Below, in pieces: positions 34,535 through 42,178 of a stretch of DNA of 64,000 nt. Both the position numbers and the translations under genes were made by a program. Location of the stretch: NCBI GenBank assembly GCA_045596905.1, contig JAZODG010000007.1:62001-126000 (forward strand), given 5' to 3'. Origin of the DNA: RGIG1681 sp045596905 (GTDB lineage Bacteria > Bacillota > Clostridia > Christensenellales > UBA1242). Within the stretch, counting starts at the first letter, position 1, and each line of letters opens with the position of its first letter. The notes beneath the pieces were generated by a model that worked only from the letters and a program-made list of their open reading frames with translations, made no database searches and was not told the DNA's origin.

Positions 34535-35511
34535 AACTCATACTCCTTGTATAAGTTATAAATAACTTCTTCAAGCTCAAGCGCAGTTGTTGAGATGTCA
34601 ACAATCTTATATTTCTTTTCAAGCGCTTGAACAAGCTTTACATAAGAAAACGTTGTTTCAGGAAGATTTTTAAGTTCAACTTCGGTGCCATTGACTGAAA
34701 GCGTTTCATAGCCTGCAATTTCAACATTGTCATAAACTTCAGCCATTTGCACTTTAACCAGCACACTTTTTGAATATTCTTCCTTAATTTTTTCAAAACT
34801 TCCGTCATAGAGCTTTTGACCCTTTCCAATCAAAATGATTCTGTTTGTGAGCGCATCAATATCGCTCATGTCATGAGTGGTCAAAATAACAGTTAGCTTT
34901 GTTTCTTTGTTCATTTGTTTAATAAACTCACGAACCTTGAGTTTTGAAATCGAATCAAGACCAATGGTTGGTTCATCTAAAAACAAAATCTTTGGCGAAT
35001 GCAACAACGCCCCAGCAATTTCACATCTCATTCTCTGACCCAGTGAAAGCTGTCTTATAGGCAAGTGCAAAAGCCCGTCCAAATCAAGTTTTTCTGAAAG
35101 ATTTTTTAAATTTTTTTCATATTCTGAATTAGGAATCTTATAAATATCCCTTAGCAGCTCATAAGAGTCAATAACAGGCACGTCCCACGCAAGGTTTGAC
35201 CTTTGCCCAAACACGGCTCCTATTTGCCTAACATATTTTTTCCTGTCTTTAACTGGGTTGCATCCATTAATAAGACAGTTGCCAGAGGTTGGAGATATAA
35301 TGCCCGTCATAATCTTGATTGTAGTGCTCTTTCCTGCACCATTAGGACCAATATATCCAACAATTTCGCCTTCTTTAACTTCAAATGACACGTTTTTAAG
35401 AGCTTCAATAGTTTTGTATTTTCTATGGAACAAACTCAAAAATGCAGCACGAAGTCCCTTTTCCCTACAAAACACCTTGTAGGTTTTTGAAATGTTTTCA
35501 AGCTTAATCAT
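34531..35511 (-). CDS. ABC exporter ATP-binding protein (COG4586-like)
   Basis: This 326-residue ATPase has Walker A GPNGAGKSTTIKIM at about residues 56-69, the Q-loop region GAVFGQRSNLAWD, signature LSLGQRMRCEIAGALL (an LSLGQ form), Walker B ILFLDEPTIGLD and the switch His in LTTHDMSD. A C-terminal extension of about 90 residues after the core is typical of COG4586. AGGAGG precedes the start. It is the first gene of the exporter operon. The 206-nt gap upstream (35512-35717) holds its promoter region and the clpB terminator. Confidence 0.9.
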   Translation of the reverse strand: MIKLENISKTYKVFCREKGLRAAFLSLFHRKYKTIEALKNVSFEVKEGEIVGYIGPNGAGKSTTIKIMTGIISPTSGNCLINGCNPVKDRKKYVRQIGAVFGQRSNLAWDVPVIDSYELLRDIYKIPNSEYEKNLKNLSEKLDLDGLLHLPIRQLSLGQRMRCEIAGALLHSPKILFLDEPTIGLDSISKLKVREFIKQMNKETKLTVILTTHDMSDIDALTNRIILIGKGQKLYDGSFEKIKEEYSKSVLVKVQMAEVYDNVEIAGYETLSVNGTEVELKNLPETTFSYVKLVQALEKKYKIVDISTTALELEEVIYNLYKEYEL

Positions 35512-35707
35512 TTTTCCTCCTAAAAAATCTTTAATATTCAGTTGTAAAAAAATTTAACCCCCTTGTCTAAAATTTTGGCAAAAAAAATGCACTAAAATAT
35601 ATCAACTAGTTCTGATAATATTTTAATGCATACGAATTTCACCACTTATATCATAATATCATACAATTTCAATAGTGTCAATATTATTTTTAAAAAAATT
35701 TCAGAAC

Positions 35708-35732
35708 AAAAACACCCTTAAAGAGTGTTTTT
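35708..35732 (-). terminator. terminator overlapping the end of clpB
   Basis: AAAAACAC pairs with GTGTTTTT and is followed by T-rich sequence on the minus strand. The stem covers the clpB stop codon. Confidence 0.65.
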
Positions 35733-38309
35733 AATCTCAAAATCTCCGTCTTTTGAATCAACAACAACGGTTGAGTTGGCTTTTATTTGATTTGAAACAA
35801 TTGCTTTTGCCAAAAGTGTTTCAATTGTGCTTGAAATGAAACGTTTAAGTGGTCTTGCACCAAACGCAACGTCATAGCCTTGTTCAATGATTGAATCTTT
35901 GGCTGCAGCTGAAACTTCAAGTTTGATTCCCTTTTCTTCAAGTCTGCCCCTAACCTTTTCTAAAAGCAAGTCAACGATATTTCCAATTTGATTTTTTGTG
36001 AGTGGATTAAACACAATGATTTCATCAAGCCTATTCAAAAGCTCTGGTCTGAATGAGCGTTTCAAGATTGAATGAACTTCATTCACGGCTTCTGCCTTGA
36101 TTGTTCCGTCTTCTCTCACGCCGTCCAAAATGGCATTTGCACCAAGGTTTGACGTTAAAATGATTATTGTGTTCTTAAAGTCAACGGTTCTGCCTTGGCT
36201 GTCGGTTATTCTGCCGTCATCAAGCATTTGCAAGAGTATATTGAACACGTCTGGGTGGGCTTTTTCAATTTCATCAAACAATACAACTGAATATGGGTGC
36301 CTGCGCACGGCTTCAGTGAGTTCGCCACCTTCGTCATAACCAACATATCCCGGTGGAGCACCAATAAGTCTTGACACTGAAAACTTTTCCATATATTCAC
36401 TCATGTCAATTCTCACAATATTCTTTTCATTATCAAAGAGTGCTTCAGCAAGCGCCTTTGAAAGCTCAGTTTTACCAACACCGGTTGGACCCAAGAACAA
36501 GAATGAACCAACAGGTTTGTTTGGGTCACCAATGCCTGCTCTTGACCTTAAAATGGCATCTGCCACCTTTGATACAGCTTCATCTTGACCAATAACCCTT
36601 TTATGCAAGATTTCTTCTAATCTAATAAGTTTATCCTTGTCGCTCTCATTTAGTTTTGCAACAGGAATACCCGTCCAGCGTGACACAATCTTGGAAATTT
36701 CTTCTTCAGTAACTTTGTTTCTTAAAAGATTATTACCTTTTGTTTTTTCATATTCGCTTTCACACGCTGCAAGTTCGTTTTCAAGATTTGGAAGTGTGCT
36801 ATACGATAGTTCTGCGGCTTTGTTAAGGTCATATTCTTTCTTGGCATGTTCAATCTTTGCCTTAACTTCTTCAATTTCGCCTTTAAGTTTATTGATTTGT
36901 TCAATAGACTTCTTTTCGTTTTGCCACTTTGCAGTCATTTGGTCATATTTTTCTTTTTGCTTAGCAAGTTCTGTCTGAATCTTGGCAAGTCTTGATTTTG
37001 AAATGTCGTCAGTTTCTTTTTTAAGGCCTGCTTCTTCAATTTGAAGACCGATAATTTTTCTATTGATTTCGTCCATTTCAGTTGGCATTGAGTCAATCTC
37101 TGTTTTAATGTTTGCGCAAGCTTCGTCAACAAGGTCAATTGCCTTGTCTGGCAAGAATCTATCAGTTATATATCTATTTGATAACATTGCAGCAGAAACA
37201 AGTGCGTTATCGGCAATTTTAACGCCATGGAACACTTCATATCTTTCCTTAATACCACGAAGAATCGTGATTGTGTCTTCAACGGTTGGCTCATTAACCA
37301 TAACCGGTTGAAAACGTCTTTCAAGTGCTGGGTCTTTTTCAATATACTTTCTATATTCATCAAGAGTTGTTGCACCAATACAATGAAGTTCTCCACGTGC
37401 AAGAAGTGGCTTCAAAATGTTTCCAGCATCCATTGCACCGTCACTCTTGCCTGCACCAACAATCAAATGAAGTTCATCAATAAACAAAATAATCTTGCCT
37501 TCACTCTTCTTCACTTCAGACAAAACAGCCTTGAGTCTTTCTTCAAACTCACCACGATATTTTGCACCAGCAACAAGACTTCCCATATCAAGTGAAAACA
37601 CCTCTCTGTTTTTGAGTGAAAGTGGAACGTCCCCCTTAAAAATACGAATAGCCAAACCTTCAGCAATCGCTGTTTTACCCACACCGGCTTCACCAATCAA
37701 AACTGGGTTGTTTTTGGTTTTTCTTGACAATATTCGAATAACGTTTCTAATTTCATCATCTCTTCCAATGATAGGGTCAAGTTTATTCTTTCTTGCCATG
37801 TCAGTTAAGTTCTGACCATATTTTTTAAGCACGTCATATGTTTCTTCTGGATTTTGATTTGACACTCTTTGATTTCCCCTTACATTCATAAGTATTTTTA
37901 AAAATGAATCTTTATTTATATTATTGTTTGCAAAAACGTCAGCAACGTCCCTGTCTGCCTTTGAGATTAATCCCAAAAACAAATGTTCAACAGACACATA
38001 ATCATCTTTCATGGTCTTTGCTTGTTTTTCAGCTTCAACAAACACTTGATTAAGAGCTTGTGAACCATAAACGCCACTTTGACCTGAAACCTTCGAAAGC
38101 CTTTCAATCTTGTTTTTAGTGTCACTTAAAAGTTTTTCGTGATTCACACCCATTCCCTTCACAATTTCAGGAATAAGCCCATTCTCTTGACTTAGTAACG
38201 CAAAAAGCAAGTGAGTTTGTTCGATTTGACTGTTTCCAAGTTCTATTGCATAATTTTGAGCATTTTGAACAGCCGAAATCGACTTTTCAGTAAATTTTTC
38301 AAAATTCAT
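35718..38309 (-). CDS. clpB: ClpB disaggregase
   Basis: This hexameric AAA+ chaperone pulls proteins out of aggregates together with DnaK. The 863 residues carry Clp N repeats, a first AAA+ domain (Walker A GEAGVGKTAIAEG; FIDELHLIVGAG), a long coiled-coil middle domain at roughly 400-520, and a second AAA+ domain (GPTGVGKTELSKALA; FDEIEKAHPDVF). The middle domain separates it from ClpC and ClpE. I chose the ATG preceded by AAGGAG; 17 codons further upstream are open but unsupported. A CIRCE operator overlaps the promoter, so HrcA control is expected. Confidence 0.95.
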   Translation of the reverse strand: MNFEKFTEKSISAVQNAQNYAIELGNSQIEQTHLLFALLSQENGLIPEIVKGMGVNHEKLLSDTKNKIERLSKVSGQSGVYGSQALNQVFVEAEKQAKTMKDDYVSVEHLFLGLISKADRDVADVFANNNINKDSFLKILMNVRGNQRVSNQNPEETYDVLKKYGQNLTDMARKNKLDPIIGRDDEIRNVIRILSRKTKNNPVLIGEAGVGKTAIAEGLAIRIFKGDVPLSLKNREVFSLDMGSLVAGAKYRGEFEERLKAVLSEVKKSEGKIILFIDELHLIVGAGKSDGAMDAGNILKPLLARGELHCIGATTLDEYRKYIEKDPALERRFQPVMVNEPTVEDTITILRGIKERYEVFHGVKIADNALVSAAMLSNRYITDRFLPDKAIDLVDEACANIKTEIDSMPTEMDEINRKIIGLQIEEAGLKKETDDISKSRLAKIQTELAKQKEKYDQMTAKWQNEKKSIEQINKLKGEIEEVKAKIEHAKKEYDLNKAAELSYSTLPNLENELAACESEYEKTKGNNLLRNKVTEEEISKIVSRWTGIPVAKLNESDKDKLIRLEEILHKRVIGQDEAVSKVADAILRSRAGIGDPNKPVGSFLFLGPTGVGKTELSKALAEALFDNEKNIVRIDMSEYMEKFSVSRLIGAPPGYVGYDEGGELTEAVRRHPYSVVLFDEIEKAHPDVFNILLQMLDDGRITDSQGRTVDFKNTIIILTSNLGANAILDGVREDGTIKAEAVNEVHSILKRSFRPELLNRLDEIIVFNPLTKNQIGNIVDLLLEKVRGRLEEKGIKLEVSAAAKDSIIEQGYDVAFGARPLKRFISSTIETLLAKAIVSNQIKANSTVVVDSKDGDFEIKNTL

Positions 38310-38364
38310 AATTATTCTCCTTAACTTGTTTGTGGCTAGATTAAGTTTAACCACCAACAATCAA

Positions 38365-38393
38365 AATATACCACTTATGTTTAGCACTGTCAA
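38365..38393 (-). promoter_or_regulatory. sigma-A promoter of clpB
   Basis: On the minus strand a perfect TTGACA is followed after 17 bp by TATATT. The -35 box lies inside the CIRCE element, so a bound repressor would block RNA polymerase. Confidence 0.7.
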
Positions 38394-38407
38394 GTGCAGA
38401 GTGCTAA
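38381..38407. promoter_or_regulatory. CIRCE operator (HrcA binding site) of clpB
   Basis: TTAGCACTG, 9 nt, GAGTGCTAA matches the CIRCE consensus (TTAGCACTC-N9-GAGTGCTAA) at 17 of 18 arm positions. This places clpB in the HrcA heat-shock regulon, whereas many Firmicutes use CtsR for clp genes. Confidence 0.9.
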
Positions 38408-38434
38408 TTATTTAATATTTTTTGCAATAAAAAA

Positions 38435-38454
38435 GACTATGATAAATCATAGCC
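38435..38454 (-). terminator. terminator downstream of the 38466 gene
   Basis: CTATGAT pairs with ATCATAG and is followed on the minus strand by a T-run, 12 nt after the stop. Confidence 0.75.
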
Positions 38455-38465
38455 TTATGTTGTTA

Positions 38466-39164
38466 TTATTCTTTTTCAACGCCTTGGTTTTCAACAGCTT
38501 TTGTTTGTTCTTGTCCAAGATAGTTTGCCAAGATTTCAGAACCTTTTTCTTCAATAAGAACTTGAATCTTGTTGCTAGCTTCAACACCTTGAACGTTTGA
38601 AATCATAGCCAAACATTTTTCTTCAGCGAAAGCCTTAATTTCTTCTGGTTCCAAATCTCCATTATTTTTTGACATATAGCCTTCGTAAGCCTTTTTAACT
38701 TCGTCTTTAATAAGTTCAACAAAGCCTTCAACCTTGCTTCCTGGAATAACATGTTGAATCAAGAAATCTTTTCCTTTAATGCCAGTGCCACCTTCTTTGC
38801 CAAAATCGCCAAGTGCTTCATTATATGCACCCCTAGCAGCATTATAGTCACCTTTTCCAAGACCATGAAGCATGTCGTTCATTTGTCTTAAAAATCCTTG
38901 AATATGTTCTTTTTTTGTTGAAAGGTCATCAACAGCCAAAGCTGAAACACCAGCATAATAAACTCTGCCACTATAAACAAAGTTAAATTCACCTGATGGT
39001 CTGCAGAATGCTTCTTTCATTTGATATTTAATATGGTCCAAACCCTTTGGTGTGTAGTATGGTTTAACCAAATTTCCCCATGTTTCAAGTTCAGCATTAA
39101 CCCAAGCTTCAAATTGTCTATATTCTTCTCTCTTTTGAGCTCTTTCTTCTTCACTAATTGCCAT
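38466..39164 (-). CDS. uncharacterised soluble protein
   Basis: This 232-residue acidic protein has no signal peptide and no transmembrane helix. I do not recognise a family. It is mostly helical in appearance, with a charged start (SEEERAQKREEYRQFEAW), a possible strand pair (FNFVYSGRVYYAGVSAL), and a Gln/Glu-rich tail. AAGGAG precedes the ATG and a strong terminator follows. It lies upstream of clpB on the same strand but in its own transcription unit. There is no evidence beyond proximity for a stress role. Confidence 0.5.
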   Translation of the reverse strand: MAISEEERAQKREEYRQFEAWVNAELETWGNLVKPYYTPKGLDHIKYQMKEAFCRPSGEFNFVYSGRVYYAGVSALAVDDLSTKKEHIQGFLRQMNDMLHGLGKGDYNAARGAYNEALGDFGKEGGTGIKGKDFLIQHVIPGSKVEGFVELIKDEVKKAYEGYMSKNNGDLEPEEIKAFAEEKCLAMISNVQGVEASNKIQVLIEEKGSEILANYLGQEQTKAVENQGVEKE

Positions 39165-39295
39165 AAAATTTCTCCTTGTAAAATTATAACTATCTACACT
39201 TTAAACTTAAAATCAAACTAATGTCAACTTTTTTAAGCTTTAAACGCCGATTTTATCAATGTTTTTGTATAAAAGTTATAATTTTAAACAAAAAA

Positions 39296-39318
39296 AGAGA
39301 GAACTATCCGTTCTCTCT
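39296..39318 (-). terminator. terminator downstream of the 39338 gene
   Basis: AGAGAGAAC pairs perfectly with GTTCTCTCT over a 5-nt loop, then an A-run (T-run on the minus strand) follows. Confidence 0.85.
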
Positions 39319-39337
39319 GCAAATTTATTTTTATATA

Positions 39338-39727
39338 TTATTCGCCTGGCTCTGTTGCTGGTTCTTCCTTTGCTGAAGCTGGAGCACCAAGGTCAGTTTT
39401 CATTTTTGCAAGCTCTGCTTTTGTTGCAATCAATGTTTCTTTTCCTCTACTGAGTCCCCTTAGGTCAGTGTTAACAGCATCTCTAACAGCCCACCATGTG
39501 CTTCCTGACAATTCTTTAATGTTCTTTTCAACTTGAGCAAGTGTGTCATCAACGATAACTGAAATTTCATCAATTCTCAAATCTAAAGCTTTGATTGCAT
39601 CTTTTCTTTCGGTTGCATTTTCAATAGCCAAACCAATCTTCATGTCAGCACGAAGCTTTTCCATCATTTCTCTGAGCATTGCAGGTGTAATTTCTTTTTT
39701 TCTCTTAAATCTATCAAAAAATCCCAT
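39338..39727 (-). CDS. uncharacterised small helical protein
   Basis: This 129-residue protein starts with a basic amphipathic stretch (MGFFDRFKRKKEITPAML). It continues as predicted coiled coil with heptad-like Leu/Ile spacing and ends in an Ala/Glu/Pro tail (SAKEEPATEPGE). The start has AGGGAG. The basic, aromatic N-terminus could touch the membrane surface. No family is recognised. It sits next to another unknown gene (38466), and each has its own terminator. Confidence 0.5.
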   Translation of the reverse strand: MGFFDRFKRKKEITPAMLREMMEKLRADMKIGLAIENATERKDAIKALDLRIDEISVIVDDTLAQVEKNIKELSGSTWWAVRDAVNTDLRGLSRGKETLIATKAELAKMKTDLGAPASAKEEPATEPGE

Positions 39728-39830
39728 AGATATATCTCCCTGCTTTTATTTTATAATATTCTCTTAAATGTGTCAATAATAAAATAAATTTTCAATATAT
39801 TTAAACTAACCTTAATTTTACGTCTTCATA

Positions 39831-39930
39831 TTCCCCTCTCAAGTTACTCATTCTTTCGTGGGCTTCGCCATCGAACTTGCTCACACCACAGTGTTCGTCA
39901 AGTTCGTTTTTGTGGTGGTGCAAATAAAAA
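39831..39930. other. compositionally distinct non-coding islet with inverted repeat, next to tRNA-Glu
   Basis: This stretch is visibly richer in G and C than the intergenic sequence around it. It contains an 8-bp inverted repeat (CGAACTTG at 39872-39879, CAAGTTCG at 39899-39906) and a second partial one (CACCACA at 39884-39890 against TGTGGTG in the 39911 region). On the minus strand one frame stays open for about 40 codons into a TAA near 39806, without a convincing start. It may be a dispersed repeat, a small RNA, or a gene remnant; I cannot decide. It accounts for most of the 39728-39958 gap. Confidence 0.35.
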
Positions 39931-39956
39931 AGAGATAGCTTTCGCTATCTCTTTTT
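39927..39956 (-). terminator. terminator downstream of tRNA-Glu
   Basis: AGAGATAGC pairs perfectly with GCTATCTCT over a TTTC loop, flanked by A and T runs, 2 nt beyond the tRNA 3' end. Confidence 0.85.
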
Positions 39957-39958
39957 AT

Positions 39959-40033
39959 TGGTAGCACCACGGAGAATCGAACTCCGGTCTCACGCGTGAG
40001 AGGCGTGCGTCCTAGCCGCTAGACTATGATGCC
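39959..40033 (-). tRNA. tRNA-Glu (anticodon CTC)
   Basis: The minus strand folds as a full cloverleaf with encoded CCA. The acceptor is GGCATCA with TGGTGCT (two G-U pairs, one of them the 1:72 pair), followed by a D-arm (GTCT...AGGAC). The anticodon stem is CACGC/GCGTG around loop CTCTCAC, which places CTC at positions 34-36. The T-arm is CGGAG-TTCGATT-CTCCG. It reads the codon GAG. A terminator follows directly, so it is a single-gene unit. Confidence 0.93.
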
Positions 40034-40096
40034 ATATCTTTACTACCCTGAAAGTATATCACACATAGTCTGTTTTTGCAATAATTTTTATAAACT

Positions 40097-40489
40097 TTAT
40101 TCGATTTTAGACTTATAAGCCCAAGTTTTATCTTGTTCTTTTTCCAAGAACTCTTCAACAGATTGTTCCTTTCTTGCAATGCTCTTTCCTGTATATTTTT
40201 GTTCTTCGTTGAATTTTTCTCTCTTTTTGATTTCGTCTTTAATGGTTTCTTCCAAATAATCTGCGCCAGCAAAAATTCCTGCATACTTCTTTGAAATTTT
40301 ATCAACCTTTCTTTTACCCCAAAACGAATATACATCAAAGCCATCGTCTTTTAAGTACTTATTCATTTCGTCAGCACATTTTGTTTGCAAAATACCCCTT
40401 TGCATTGCAATCTGGTTGAGAAAATTCTTAAGTTCTTCATCAGAATAATCTGCAATATTTTCTTTTTCAAAATCTTTAATATGTCTCAT
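40097..40489 (-). CDS. uncharacterised charged protein
   Basis: This 130-residue protein is predicted to be helical, with many Lys and Glu and no membrane segment. I recognise no domain. Its start overlaps the end of the next upstream gene by 14 nt, so the two form an operon and may act together. A candidate functional core is the central YSFWGKRKVDKISKKYAGIF segment. Confidence 0.5.
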   Translation of the reverse strand: MRHIKDFEKENIADYSDEELKNFLNQIAMQRGILQTKCADEMNKYLKDDGFDVYSFWGKRKVDKISKKYAGIFAGADYLEETIKDEIKKREKFNEEQKYTGKSIARKEQSVEEFLEKEQDKTWAYKSKIE

Positions 40490-41204
40490 GCGTTTTCTCC
40501 ATTATATCCATTGCTAGATTTTTTATTGCCTTAAATTTAAGTTTTAACTCCTTATTTTTAACAAGTGCAGAGTCAATCATAACCAAAAACGAATAAAAAT
40601 AACCAACATTATTTTCTTTAACAGCCTGCTCAAATGTTGAAACAACTGCAATAAAGTTCTCTTTTGAAACTTTGTATAGTTTCACCTTTTTCTTTACTGC
40701 CAAAAAATGCACAAAGTCTCTGAGCATGTTTGAAAGCATTTCAAATTCGTCATAATGCTCTGGTTCGCCTTCAAAAACCACTTCTTTTTGATAGTCAAGT
40801 CCAAGTTTTTTTAAAATTAATCTCTTAAACTCAACAATAATATTCTTGCAGAATAGTTCATATGGCTTAGTCTCTAAGTCATATGAAAAATACTTATCAA
40901 GAACCATGGTTATATCAAGGTTTTTGTCATCAATATTATTAAGCAAACAAAATATAAAAGCTATTCTATCGTTTTCATCTTCAGGAAGTTTGATAAATGT
41001 TGAATTTACAGCATGTCTCCATGAAGTTTTAAAGTCATAATTAATCATTGCCACAGCAATAACATTATAAACATCTCTAGTGTTTGCAATTGCATACAAG
41101 ATGTCTGAAATTTTTCTATCAATTAATATATATTTCGATTCCAACATGCTGCTTATAGCATTCAGGAAATTATCAATTTCTATTGTGTTTTCTGTTTTTG
41201 ACAT
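40476..41204 (-). CDS. uncharacterised helical protein
   Basis: This 242-residue soluble protein has no recognised motif; its composition suggests an all-helical repeat-like fold. The start is the ATG preceded by GGTGATG; a longer reading to 41234 lacks support. A promoter is plausible upstream: TTGTTT, 17 bp, TATATT with an extended TG. It is divergent from the DUF4364 gene and overlaps the downstream partner gene by 14 nt. Function unknown. Confidence 0.5.
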   Translation of the reverse strand: MSKTENTIEIDNFLNAISSMLESKYILIDRKISDILYAIANTRDVYNVIAVAMINYDFKTSWRHAVNSTFIKLPEDENDRIAFIFCLLNNIDDKNLDITMVLDKYFSYDLETKPYELFCKNIIVEFKRLILKKLGLDYQKEVVFEGEPEHYDEFEMLSNMLRDFVHFLAVKKKVKLYKVSKENFIAVVSTFEQAVKENNVGYFYSFLVMIDSALVKNKELKLKFKAIKNLAMDIMEKTHETY

Positions 41205-41359
41205 AACATCACCTACACTAAAAATATAACACATAAATACGATTCAAACAACTAAACTAAAACCAATGTAGAAAATTTTTACGAAAAAGGTCAGATTTGT
41301 ATTTATTTTTTTTATTTGATGTGTTATAGTATTGATAGAATTTTTGTTAAAGGTATGCT

Positions 41360-41878
41360 ATGGACACGACAGTTAGTAAATTAATTTTATTATATGTTTT
41401 TGATCAAATGGAAATTCCAATAACAGTTGAAACACTTAACGACATGTGTTGCAGTCAAAATGACTGGCTCACATACATGACCCTAACCGAAATCTTGCCA
41501 GAGCTTGTTCAAGCAAAATTTGTGTTTACAACAGTAAATTCAAAAACAGAATATTATAAAATCACCCAAGAAGGCCGTGATTGTTTAAACTTCTTTTTTA
41601 TGAAAATACCATCATCAACTAGAAAAGAAATCAGCTTATACATAAAAAAGAATCGTCAAGAATATAAAAGAAAGCAAGAATACTTTAAAGACTATTTCCA
41701 AAACCAAGACGGAACATACACCGTTTACTTAAAGATTCTTGAACCACTTGGCACAAAACTTGAGCTTAAACTCAACGTTGCAAACCGTGCAGAAGCAAAA
41801 ACTGTTTTTAATAAGTGGAACAAATCAGCCGGCGAAGTTTATGGTGAACTTTATAGAATTTTAATTGACGGAGATTAA
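41360..41878 (+). CDS. DUF4364 family protein (winged-helix-like)
   Basis: This 172-residue protein matches the clostridial DUF4364 family. The N-terminal ILLYVFDQMEIPITVETLND and the following YMTLTEILPELVQAKFV form a predicted winged helix-turn-helix. A beta-rich C-terminal part follows (GTYTVYLKILEPLGTKLEL). It is presumed to be a DNA-binding regulator, but its target is unknown. AAAGG lies upstream, and an extended -10 (TGTTATAGT at 41322-41330) may drive it. The TSCPD gene follows 3 nt after its stop. Confidence 0.78.
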   Translation: MDTTVSKLILLYVFDQMEIPITVETLNDMCCSQNDWLTYMTLTEILPELVQAKFVFTTVNSKTEYYKITQEGRDCLNFFFMKIPSSTRKEISLYIKKNRQEYKRKQEYFKDYFQNQDGTYTVYLKILEPLGTKLELKLNVANRAEAKTVFNKWNKSAGEVYGELYRILIDGD

Positions 41879-41881
41879 ACT

Positions 41882-42127
41882 ATGGAAACATACAAAACAT
41901 CGGGCGTATGCTCAAGAACAATTGATTTTGAAGTCGAAAATGGAATCATCAAAGATGTCAAGTTCAATGGTGGCTGCATGGGCAACACATCTGGCGTTGC
42001 AGCACTTGCAAAAGGCAGAAGCATTGACGAAGTTATTGCCCTTCTTGAAGGCATTCAATGCCGTGCAGGAACATCTTGTCCTGACCAATTTGCAAAGGCT
42101 TTAAAACAATATAAAGAAACCCACTAA
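41882..42127 (+). CDS. TSCPD domain protein (TIGR03905-like)
   Basis: This 81-residue protein is a stand-alone version of the C-terminal Cys-containing domain found in some ribonucleotide reductases. It has the opening TSGVCSRTIDFEVENGIIKD, the glycine-rich VKFNGGCMGNTSGV, and the name-giving CRAGTSCPDQFAKAL near the end. The four Cys suggest metal binding. The function of the stand-alone form is not known. It starts 3 nt after the DUF4364 gene and is presumably co-transcribed. Confidence 0.85.
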   Translation: METYKTSGVCSRTIDFEVENGIIKDVKFNGGCMGNTSGVAALAKGRSIDEVIALLEGIQCRAGTSCPDQFAKALKQYKETH

Positions 42128-42145
42128 AATATTTTTTACACACAA

Positions 42146-42174
42146 AAAAAGGTAAACAATTTGTTTACCTTTTT
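42146..42174. terminator. bidirectional terminator
   Basis: GGTAAACAA pairs with TTGTTTACC around a single base and is flanked by an A-run and a T-run. It serves the convergent TSCPD and lipoprotein genes. Confidence 0.8.
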
Positions 42175-42178
42175 ATTT

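Noticed and set aside
39806..39930. A 40-codon minus-strand gene beside tRNA-Glu
   Set aside because: It has no ribosome-binding site or credible start codon, and the frame runs back through the tRNA terminator hairpin, so I list it only as an unexplained islet.
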